From a virus: 36,913 nt of DNA. Shown one piece after another: positions 1 to 5,792 of the stretch (the stretch's first letter is position 1; every line of letters begins with the position of its first letter). The translations under genes were made by a program, and so were the position numbers. The stretch is from positions 1 through 36,913 of IMG/VR virus record IMGVR_UViG_3300021197_000526; one strand, written 5' to 3'. The notes beneath the pieces are model-generated. The model searched no databases. It saw only the letters and a list, made by a program, of their open reading frames with translations, and was not told where the DNA came from.

Positions 1-50
1 CTTTAGGTGTGGATACCTTAGGTGTCGAAAATAAGCACATAGTTATACCC

Positions 51-293
51 TTACATATATCTCACCCCGCCTTTATTGACGGGTTTTGATCGTTTGCGGC
101 TAGATTTAATACGAACTGAAGACGATTGGTTCGATTGACCAGAATTGCTTCGGTAATTGTCGGGGGCTGAACCTGTTGTGGCGGGGCGTGTTGCTGGGCC
201 AGACCGTCGTGTTGTTCGGGTGCCATCTAAAATCCGTTGATTTGGCGGCCCGGATTTGAACACCTCGGAGCTTTTAGATAGGGGTAAACACAT
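51..293 (-). CDS. Small basic virion protein, T7 gp6.7-like position
   Basis: An 80-residue protein starting Met-Cys, rich in Ser, Pro, Arg and Lys, with the basic tail SSVRIKSSRKRSKPVNKGG. It is low-complexity and has no membrane segment. It sits after the exonuclease and two small genes and just before the gp7.3-like and portal genes (across the contig ends), which is where T7 has gene 6.7, a small ejected virion protein. From memory T7 gp6.7 also starts MC and ends in a basic KSS-type tail, so I infer a homologue. The similarity is too weak to prove by eye. The ATG at 293 is the only upstream start in frame. Confidence 0.55.
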   Translation of the reverse strand: MCLPLSKSSEVFKSGPPNQRILDGTRTTRRSGPATRPATTGSAPDNYRSNSGQSNQSSSVRIKSSRKRSKPVNKGGVRYM

Positions 294-295
294 GA

Positions 296-484
296 TTAAT
301 CAGCTCCCAGAACACTCTCGTTCTGCCTCTTATGTTGTTCGATGAGATAATCGACGGTGGCCCGTTGCCCAGCACGGAACCACACCATGCGGTCTGTATC
401 TTCTAGGCGAGGGGTTTGATCGGGGAACATCCCGTCCAAAGCGTCGAGTAATGACTTGGGTATCGGTGGCATTGTGCCTTCCAT
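296..484 (-). CDS. Small conserved phage protein of unknown function
   Basis: About 62 residues with the core PPIPKSLLDALDGMFPDQTP followed by an aromatic helix (MVWFRAGQRATVDYLIEQH). Small acidic or neutral proteins of this look are common after the exonuclease in marine T7-like phages, and no function is known to me. Three starts are possible: GTG at 493, overlapping the previous stop as GTGA; ATG at 484, with GAGGGGGAG upstream, chosen here; and ATG at 472, preceded by GGAAGG. Confidence 0.6.
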   Translation of the reverse strand: MEGTMPPIPKSLLDALDGMFPDQTPRLEDTDRMVWFRAGQRATVDYLIEQHKRQNESVLGAD

Positions 485-489
485 AAGGG

Positions 490-837
490 TCACTCCCCCT
501 CTTTTTGCTGCTTAGAGCCCACATAAGCGGCAAGCAGACAGATGTAATTGATGACATCAGCACAGGTGTCTTGGAAACTTTCGTCCGACACCTGGAAGGT
601 TCCCGTCTTGCAGAACCCAGAGAGCCGTTTGAACTTGTCGGCCAGGCGGACCATGAAGCCCTGCTCCGTGGTGACTCCCAATCCCATCTCCTCCACGAAC
701 ATGAAGTTCTGGAAAGGGTTGGAGCCGTCTTCGCCCCCAGAGTAGTCGTGGTTCTTGGCCATCGACAGCTGCCGGGCGGCATCGCACAGCTGCTTGTGGA
801 AGGCGAAGTAGTCTTCGCGGTTCATGTTGGATTCCAT
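490..837 (-). CDS. Nmad1/DUF1599-like protein (nucleotide-modification-associated)
   Basis: A 115-residue protein. The string KNHDYSGG followed by NPFQNF, then QGFMVRLADKFKRLSGF and a helix DESFQDTCADVINYICLLAAYV, is the pattern I associate with the DUF1599 / nucleotide modification associated domain 1 family. That family is all-alpha and MazG-like, and is found beside DNA-modification and nucleotide-metabolism genes in phages. Its biochemical role is unproven. The start at 837 has GAGG seven bases upstream and overlaps the exonuclease end by 16 nt; an ATG at 825 would give an ATGA overlap. With the C5 methyltransferase in the same transcription block, a role in the DNA or nucleotide pool is a reasonable inference. 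Confidence 0.7.
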   Translation of the reverse strand: MESNMNREDYFAFHKQLCDAARQLSMAKNHDYSGGEDGSNPFQNFMFVEEMGLGVTTEQGFMVRLADKFKRLSGFCKTGTFQVSDESFQDTCADVINYICLLAAYVGSKQQKEGE

Positions 838-1535
838 AAGATCACCTCTTCAGTTATTGGGTTCCATTCAGTCGTTCGTAAGATGCGGGCGACTCTGGCC
901 TGGGTCAGTGCCACCTCTTCGCTAAGGCCCGCCTTGGCGTAGGCCCCCACCACCTCGTCCCAAGTGCCCTCTGCCAAGATCCTCTCGGCGGACACCGGGC
1001 CGACCTTGGGGCACCCCGAGTACCCATCGGTCGCATCCCCAGTCAGGGCTTGCATCAGGTGGTTTCGATCCGCCTCCTCCTCTGAGATGTGCAGCATCTC
1101 CCCGGCCATTGGTCGGTAGAGGGCTCCGGGGATCGTCTTCATATCCTTGTCGTCCGAGACGATGATGGTGTTCTCTTTCTGGAGAATGCCCATGACGTCA
1201 TCGGCCTCCAGGTCTGTGAAGCAGGCGGTCTCATACGTCTCCCGGATGTGCTCGCGGAGCGGAACGTAGATCACCGGCTTCCGCTTGCCCTTTCGATTGG
1301 ACTTGTAGGTCGCCAGGATCTCATGCCTCCAGTTGGCCCTATCCGACAGGGTGATAAGCACACCATCGGCTTCAAGGTTCTCCTGAAGCGTCTCGATCTC
1401 CTGCGTAATCATCTGCTTGGCCAACTTGGCATCGGCGGTCAGAGACCACCAATCGTTGCCCCAGTGGATGGGTTCTTCCACAGCACTGGACACTTGGTAT
1501 AGCAAGATGTCCCCGTCAATCAGCAGCGTCGTCAC
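822..1535 (-). CDS. 5'-3' exonuclease, T7 gp6-like (FEN/PIN family)
   Basis: A 237-residue protein with the metal-binding acidic motifs of flap-type 5'-3' exonucleases in order: LLIDGDILLY at the N-terminus, LEADDVMG mid-protein, SDDKDM, then TGDATDGYSGCPKVGP, which matches the helix-hairpin-helix region. T7 gp6 degrades host DNA to feed phage synthesis, removes RNA primers and acts in recombination. The start is a GTG at 1535 preceded by AGGAG, overlapping the previous gene by 20 nt. It lies downstream of the DNA polymerase and a nuclease-like gene, the expected replication block. The family call is firm; length is slightly below T7 gp6. Confidence 0.9.
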   Translation of the reverse strand: MTTLLIDGDILLYQVSSAVEEPIHWGNDWWSLTADAKLAKQMITQEIETLQENLEADGVLITLSDRANWRHEILATYKSNRKGKRKPVIYVPLREHIRETYETACFTDLEADDVMGILQKENTIIVSDDKDMKTIPGALYRPMAGEMLHISEEEADRNHLMQALTGDATDGYSGCPKVGPVSAERILAEGTWDEVVGAYAKAGLSEEVALTQARVARILRTTEWNPITEEVILWNPT

Positions 1536-1740
1536 TGTCGTCTTCTCCTACTTTGGCAAGCACCATAAGCCTGCCGGTTTCCACAAGGCCCAAGCACACA
1601 TGCAGAGAGCCTTTATCAGCGAACAACAGGGAGTCCTCGGTCTCACTTCTGTTGATGTCAGCCAGAAAAATCATACTGTCCACTCGGGTCTGGATTTCCC
1701 GAAGGAGCTCGGTAGTCGCCACAAACTCAAGACTACTCAT
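1516..1740 (-). CDS. Small hypothetical protein in replication block
   Basis: A 74-residue acidic protein (…VGEDDSDDAAD at the C-terminus) with no recognised domain. The sequence alternates predicted helix (TTELLREIQTRVDSMIFLAD) and strand (SLHVCLGLVETGRLMVLAKV), so it is probably a small globular protein. It overlaps the upstream nuclease gene by 8 nt and the exonuclease gene by 20 nt, consistent with translational coupling. Similar short genes occur next to the exonuclease in related marine podophages, but I know no function. Confidence 0.65.
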   Translation of the reverse strand: MSSLEFVATTELLREIQTRVDSMIFLADINRSETEDSLLFADKGSLHVCLGLVETGRLMVLAKVGEDDSDDAAD

Positions 1741-2122
1741 CGGTCACCTCATACTTATCAAACCCATAAGTCTTAGCGTGGGCTCCGCCATCTTTGACGA
1801 GATAAATCATGGTCTTATCCGGGAGGGCCTCAAACGGAATGACCCAAAGTCTATCGGTGGGTGCCCATGCAACCAGTAGATCAAAGTCCCCAGGCTTGTA
1901 GAGAACCTTACCGCCCAGTCGGACTCGAGTGTACGTGGAGCCGCTTCGGGTCCAGATAGTCGCGGTCTTGACTTGGACTTTCTGGGTTTCCGACTGGCGG
2001 CTGATAATAAAGTCGCAGGGGCTAGAGCCGCTTGGGGGCCAGAAGACCTCCCAACCACGCTCAGCAAAGTAGGCGGCGGCTTTGTATTCGGTTGATGCGC
2101 CTCTTCGGTGGGTAGGATGCAA
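1733..2122 (-). CDS. PD-(D/E)XK superfamily nuclease
   Basis: About 129 residues. Core: an N-terminal Glu in STEYKAAAYFAERGWEVFWP, then SPCDFIISRQ and VQVKTATIW, which together give the E…D…(Q/E)XK catalytic arrangement of small PD-(D/E)XK endonucleases (Holliday-junction-resolvase-like and intron-endonuclease-like folds). It lies directly after DNA polymerase, so a role in recombination, DNA breakdown or concatemer processing is inferred; it could also be a homing-type nuclease. Start: a TTG at 2122 has AAAGGA five bases upstream and begins after the polymerase stop. An ATG at 2179 would overlap polymerase by 44 nt and add a non-conserved-looking N-terminus. Confidence 0.7.
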   Translation of the reverse strand: MHPTHRRGASTEYKAAAYFAERGWEVFWPPSGSSPCDFIISRQSETQKVQVKTATIWTRSGSTYTRVRLGGKVLYKPGDFDLLVAWAPTDRLWVIPFEALPDKTMIYLVKDGGAHAKTYGFDKYEVTDE

Positions 2123-2135
2123 ATGAGTCCTTTCA

Positions 2136-3938
2136 TTAATGCGTCTCCGACCAGTCCCGTCCAATCTTGTACTCGCCATCCAGAGGGCAGTTGAAGCTGA
2201 AGGGCTTCCCCGACTCCTGGATAGCCTTCACAGTCAGCTCCCCAACCTTCTTTGATACCTTCTCTCCTACTTCGTATTGAATCTCATCGTGAATGTGTGC
2301 GACCTGCCGCACATTGATCTTGGCCATCCTGTGCAGACGGCGGGCGTCTACCGTGGCCTGCTTCATCAGCACCGCCCCAGCGCATTGTAACAACGCATTG
2401 AGGGCTGAATGCTGAGAGCGGATGGGGATGTGACGGCCATCCAGTCCAACGAGGAACCCCCGGGACTTCACACGCTCGTCAATCGCGGACTTCAGGTGCT
2501 TCAACGCTGGCAACTTACTCAGGAATCTCGCCATCAACCGTTGGCCTTCCTTGGCCCCACCCCCCACGATTGATCCGATCTTCTGTGGACCCGCTCCGTA
2601 CAGCCAGGCGTAGATAAACGTCTTGGCCTGATCACGGGTTTGTAGCCCCGCCGCCTTCTGGTTTGCAGTGTGGATGTCGCCCCCGACAATGATGTCTGCG
2701 TAGATGCCACCATCGAATCGAGATAAGTAGTGAGCGAGGCATCGCAGCTCTAAGCCTGAAGCGTCCACCCCGACGAGAACCTTCCGCTCCCCAGCAGTGA
2801 AGAGCCCACGGCACTCTTTGCCATAGGGTGCATAGACAGCAGGAACCTGAGCGACGTTGGGCCTGGAGTGACTGCACCTCGAAGTCACGGTGCCCACTGT
2901 ATTGACCCGCCCGTAGATCCTTCCCTTATCTTCCAACTTGAGCCACGCTTCCTTGCCCTCGGCCAACTGACCGATACGCTTAGCAATGGTCAGGTAGTCC
3001 ACAAGCAGCTTGGCCTCTTCGTGAGGCATGGCCTTTAGAATCGACTCGTCTACTTGTGGCTGACCGTTTGGCGTGAAGACTTCAGGCTTCCAGTCATACT
3101 TGTCGATCAGACACCGAGCGATCTGCTGGCGGCTGTCCGGGTTGAACTGTGTAACCCGCTCCTTCGGTGGACCCTTCCGTATCTCCGCGTCCTTGTGGCC
3201 CGCTTCCTTCGCGGCCTTCTTGGTAGGGTACTTGCCGCCGCCCGCTGCCCAATAAGCCGGGGTCTTCATGACCTCAATAGCCGGGGGGAACGACTTGACC
3301 AACTGCTCCCGGAGGACGCTGCGCTTCTCGGATAGTGTTCCGTAAAGTTCAACAGCCTTGGTGACATCAAAGCCGAAGCCATTCCGCTCCTGCTCCTGGA
3401 TGCACTGGGCGAACTGGTGCTCAAGGGCCACGGCCTCTGGGGCCAGGTCTTCCTCTTGCAGCAGGTTGTAAAGCATCTGGGTGACCTTGGTGTCCTGAAC
3501 GCAGTACACCAGCATCTCCTCAGTCAGCTCGTCCCACCCACCATCGTAGTCGCCCTTGTGTTCTCCAAGCCGGTGACCCCATGCGGCCAGCGAGTGGTGC
3601 CCCACCATGTTGCGTGGGAAATCCTCAAGCTGGTAGTCCTTCTCCTTCTGGTTCGGGAACGCCAACCGAGCCATGAGCACCGTGTCCCGGACCAGGCCCC
3701 CCGGCTTCCAGCCCGGATACAACTTCTGTATCGCAGGAACGTCGAATCCCATAGCGTTGTGACCGACAATCAGGTCTTGGTTCTGTAGGAACTTGAGACC
3801 CTTGACGATCTCATCACCAGTCCACACTGACGTCTTCGACCCCTGCCGGACTACCAGGCAGTGGATCTTGGTCAAGCCTTCCAGGGTGCGGAAGTTATCT
3901 ATGCCGGTGGTTTCGATATCAAAGATGGTTGGTGTCAT
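2136..3938 (-). CDS. DNA polymerase I-type, T7 gp5-like
   Basis: A 600-residue family A polymerase with an intact proofreading domain: Exo I FDIETTG near residue 6, Exo II GHNAMGFD, Exo III YCVQDTKVT. The polymerase domain has motif A VGVDASGLELRCLAHYL, motif B RDQAKTFIYAWLYGAG and motif C HIHDEIQYEV. It is about 100 residues shorter than T7 gp5. The thumb stretch before FNPDSRQQI is only about 40 residues, so most of the T7 thioredoxin-binding loop seems to be missing. The ATG at 3938 overlaps the upstream stop as ATGA; an in-frame ATG at 3983 would extend into the upstream gene and is less likely. Confidence 0.95.
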   Translation of the reverse strand: MTPTIFDIETTGIDNFRTLEGLTKIHCLVVRQGSKTSVWTGDEIVKGLKFLQNQDLIVGHNAMGFDVPAIQKLYPGWKPGGLVRDTVLMARLAFPNQKEKDYQLEDFPRNMVGHHSLAAWGHRLGEHKGDYDGGWDELTEEMLVYCVQDTKVTQMLYNLLQEEDLAPEAVALEHQFAQCIQEQERNGFGFDVTKAVELYGTLSEKRSVLREQLVKSFPPAIEVMKTPAYWAAGGGKYPTKKAAKEAGHKDAEIRKGPPKERVTQFNPDSRQQIARCLIDKYDWKPEVFTPNGQPQVDESILKAMPHEEAKLLVDYLTIAKRIGQLAEGKEAWLKLEDKGRIYGRVNTVGTVTSRCSHSRPNVAQVPAVYAPYGKECRGLFTAGERKVLVGVDASGLELRCLAHYLSRFDGGIYADIIVGGDIHTANQKAAGLQTRDQAKTFIYAWLYGAGPQKIGSIVGGGAKEGQRLMARFLSKLPALKHLKSAIDERVKSRGFLVGLDGRHIPIRSQHSALNALLQCAGAVLMKQATVDARRLHRMAKINVRQVAHIHDEIQYEVGEKVSKKVGELTVKAIQESGKPFSFNCPLDGEYKIGRDWSETH

Positions 3939-4150
3939 AGGTCGTCCAGAATTAAAGGTGTCTGCTCTCCACAGCCCAGACACTTAATGTTGTGATAAAA
4001 CCACTCCAAAGCTTCGTCGGCTTCCATGTTTTGATCCATTAAGGCTTCAATAATTTGACTACCAGAATAAACCGCAATCACAGGGCCAGGGTATTGAGAG
4101 CCATAGCCCACAAGTGCCGTCTCCATGCCGTCAAATATAATCGGTTCCAT
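3935..4150 (-). CDS. Small conserved protein of unknown function
   Basis: A 71-residue acidic protein of a small widespread phage/bacterial family I recognise only by pattern: FDGMETALVGYGSQYPGPVI followed by AVYSGSQIIEALM, EADEALEWFYHNI and a GEQTPLI ending. No function is known to me. The start at 4150 has GAGG five bases upstream; an in-frame ATG at 4174 would add eight residues. The stop overlaps the DNA polymerase start as ATGA, so the two are probably translated together. The upstream region carries one copy of the CAATCCACT repeat. Confidence 0.75.
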   Translation of the reverse strand: MEPIIFDGMETALVGYGSQYPGPVIAVYSGSQIIEALMDQNMEADEALEWFYHNIKCLGCGEQTPLILDDL

Positions 4151-4152
4151 GC

Positions 4153-4177
4153 TTGCCTCAGTGGATTGATTCATACG
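4153..4177 (-). promoter_or_regulatory. CAATCCACT element, copy C
   Basis: Minus-strand sequence TATGAATCAATCCACTGAGG, one of five similar copies (see 8329, 10808, 12555, 24351). It covers the last codons and stop of the methyltransferase and ends at the next start codon. Candidate phage RNA polymerase promoter or regulator site; function inferred from recurrence only. Confidence 0.35.
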
Positions 4178-5048
4178 ATAAAATTGCAGAGCCCAGTACC
4201 TGAGGTATTTGTGGAACAACCGCGTTACCTAATTGCTTAAGTCGGTCCACCCGTCCGGGAAACCCATCAACCACTCGGGGAATTGAGGGTTGAGTTTTCC
4301 ATTGAGAAGTTTCTTGGGCAAATGCGATATGCTCTTCCGTGACCACGAGCCGCCCCACTCCGACAGATACCCCCCCGTCTTGTGATTCCCCGCTGTTGGT
4401 GTCGGCCACACCATCGCCGGAACTGTTCCCTGCGACTCGAAGGGATCTTTCCCATTGAGCATCGCCCTGGCTTCCTGCCGACAGAGCTCCCCCTTCAACA
4501 CCTTGGCCCGTAACATTCGGACGTTCCCTTCGTTCGGTCTCGTGTTGCTGCAAGGGGTAGGCCACGATCCAGATCCGGTCCCTTTGATGAGGCGCGCCAA
4601 CGGCACTAGCGGGTATACAGTGCCATTCAGCGCAATACCCGATCTCGCAGAGATTTTGTAAGACCAGGGTAAGCCCCTTAGAGCGAAGGGCTGATACATT
4701 TTCAATAATTGCCCACGCTGGCCGTACATCTCGGATGAGTCGAAACATCTCCGACCAGAGGCTGGAACGCTCGCCAATGATCCCGACTCCCTTTCCCGCT
4801 CCGCTGATGTCCTGACACGGAAATCCCCCCGTGATGACTGTTGGAACAATTCCATCTGCTTGTAGTCGTTCAACGGTTAGTGTCCTTATGTCCCCGTACA
4901 TCGGAACGTCGGGCCAGTGTTTCTTAAGTACGAGTTGAGCCTTCTCATCCTGCTCGCAGAACGCGACGGTCTCGAACCCGTCCGTCCGTTCCAGTCCCAG
5001 GCTGAACCCACCAATACCCGCAAAGAGATCAAGTACCTTGTGCTTCAT
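4158..5048 (-). CDS. DNA (cytosine-5) methyltransferase
   Basis: A 296-residue complete C5 methyltransferase. Visible motifs: I, LDLFAGIGGFSLGLE (residues 6-20); IV, GGFPCQDIS with catalytic Cys78; VI, ENV (116-118); VIII, QRDRIWIVA (155-163); a short Gly/Ser-rich target-recognition region; and IX-X, RVVDGFPGRVDRLKQLGNAVVPQ-type ending. It would transfer methyl from S-adenosylmethionine to cytosine C5, and in a phage it most likely protects against host restriction. No cognate restriction enzyme is visible. The start overlaps the upstream stop (TAATG). The region from 4229 to 4873 also encodes a second ORF in another frame, described separately. Target sequence cannot be read from the protein. 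Confidence 0.93.
   Translation of the reverse strand: MKHKVLDLFAGIGGFSLGLERTDGFETVAFCEQDEKAQLVLKKHWPDVPMYGDIRTLTVERLQADGIVPTVITGGFPCQDISGAGKGVGIIGERSSLWSEMFRLIRDVRPAWAIIENVSALRSKGLTLVLQNLCEIGYCAEWHCIPASAVGAPHQRDRIWIVAYPLQQHETERRERPNVTGQGVEGGALSAGSQGDAQWERSLRVAGNSSGDGVADTNSGESQDGGVSVGVGRLVVTEEHIAFAQETSQWKTQPSIPRVVDGFPGRVDRLKQLGNAVVPQIPQVLGSAILSYESIH
4229..4873 (-). CDS. Overprinted ORF inside the C5 methyltransferase gene
   Basis: A 214-codon ORF in a different frame, lying wholly within the methyltransferase gene. The translation is not random. It reads ALNGTVYPLVPLARLIKGTG, SWPTPCSNTRPNEG, WPTPTAGNHKTGG and LNPQFPEWLMGFPDGWTDL, which is the signature of a protein family (WPTPTA…LNPxFVEWLMGFPxGWT) that I know as separate genes near phage methyltransferases. 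Those blocks fall exactly on the DNA for motif VIII and motif IX of the methyltransferase. The start is a TTG with AAGGA about nine bases upstream; an ATG at 4855 is an alternative. Whether it is translated, or is a frame echo of conserved methyltransferase DNA, is open. Confidence 0.45.
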   Translation of the reverse strand: MNDYKQMELFQQSSRGDFRVRTSAERERESGSLASVPASGRRCFDSSEMYGQRGQLLKMYQPFALRGLPWSYKISARSGIALNGTVYPLVPLARLIKGTGSGSWPTPCSNTRPNEGNVRMLRAKVLKGELCRQEARAMLNGKDPFESQGTVPAMVWPTPTAGNHKTGGYLSEWGGSWSRKSISHLPKKLLNGKLNPQFPEWLMGFPDGWTDLSN

Positions 5049-5275
5049 TAGTCTTTAGGAACTCGAAGCCCCGCTCCTTCCATCCACTCAAGAATGATCG
5101 GATCGTTCTGCAACTCTGCTTGAAGTTTCAATAGTGCCTTCTCCCCAATCGCCTGAACGCGCTGACGGCTGATGGGTTTCCCCAACGCTACCGTTATGTA
5201 GTCCGTGATGTCTTGCCAGGTCCAAGGCCCTCTGGACTCGTACCCAGTAGGCGTCTGTGCTGGGTTTGCTCGCAC
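5048..5275 (-). CDS. Small sigma-70 region 4-like helix-turn-helix protein
   Basis: With the chosen start, a 75-residue protein whose core WTWQDITDYITVALGKPISR then QRVQAIGEKALLKLQ matches the region 4 helix-turn-helix of sigma-70 factors (…ISRQRVxQIExKALxKLR). It could bind DNA or touch host RNA polymerase. Start: a GTG at 5275 has GGAGG eight bases upstream. An ATG at 5401 would give 117 residues but places the extra part entirely inside the lysozyme catalytic region in another frame. Even with the short form it overlaps the lysozyme 3' end by 188 nt. The stop overlaps the methyltransferase start (TAATG). Confidence 0.6.
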   Translation of the reverse strand: MRANPAQTPTGYESRGPWTWQDITDYITVALGKPISRQRVQAIGEKALLKLQAELQNDPIILEWMEGAGLRVPKD

Positions 5276-5792
5276 CTTTCGGACCTCCGTTCCAGATACG
5301 TGCAAAGGTTTCGTAGTTTCCTTCGGGAGCCCATCGGTCCAGGTATGTCCAGAAGATTCGTTTGGCATATTTGAGGTTCCTGCAATCGTCATAGGTTCCA
5401 CCTATTGCCGGGTCGTGATCTTTGGCGTCTTGCCAACACGCCCGCGAGATTTGTAAGGGTCCAAGTGAACGCCCCCCATCCCCCAAAGCATTCGCAGGGT
5501 CGGGGTGTCCCCCGCTCTCAACCTGGCGAATGGCTTCGCACAACTCAGAAGGGAACATCAGATACATCTGTCCCGTCCCATTCTGATAAGCGTCCGGTAC
5601 GGGGGTCGTACTTAAGACTGGTGCAGACCCCGGTGTCCCCAGTGTATCTGTTTTTGAGTACACGGATTGTCGTGGTGTCTGAGGAGTCTGCGTCTTGCTG
5701 GTCCCTTTCCAGCCCAATGCAAATGTCAGACAGCTGAGCGATGCTGCCACTGCCCCGCAAATGGGCCAGCGAGACTTGTCCACCTTCTTCAT
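5088..5792 (-). CDS. Endolysin, i-type (destabilase-like) lysozyme with possible signal anchor
   Basis: Catalytic region: LCEAIRQVESGG with the probable catalytic Glu, RSLGPLQISRACWQDA, GGTYDDCRN, and FARIWNGGPKGASKPSTDAY then WVRVQRAL, the pattern of phage destabilase/i-type lysozymes that cleave peptidoglycan. Two starts are plausible. The ATG at 5792 has GGGAG five bases upstream and gives 234 residues starting MKKVDKSRW, a hydrophobic stretch (about residues 10-28) and a Thr/Pro/Ser linker, like a signal peptide or signal-anchor. It overlaps the helicase gene by 248 nt in another frame. The ATG at 5567 gives a 159-residue cytoplasmic lysozyme beginning near the helicase stop, with a weak ribosome site. 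The C-terminal 60 codons overlap the sigma-like gene. Confidence 0.75.
   Translation of the reverse strand: MKKVDKSRWPICGAVAASLSCLTFALGWKGTSKTQTPQTPRQSVYSKTDTLGTPGSAPVLSTTPVPDAYQNGTGQMYLMFPSELCEAIRQVESGGHPDPANALGDGGRSLGPLQISRACWQDAKDHDPAIGGTYDDCRNLKYAKRIFWTYLDRWAPEGNYETFARIWNGGPKGASKPSTDAYWVRVQRALDLARHHGLHNGSVGETHQPSARSGDWGEGTIETSSRVAERSDHS

Noticed and set aside
3993-4174. Longer N-termini (ATG at 4219 or 4174) for the small gene before DNA polymerase
   Set aside because: The extension reads through methyltransferase codons, while the ATG at 4150 has a GAGG site and gives the conserved family start.
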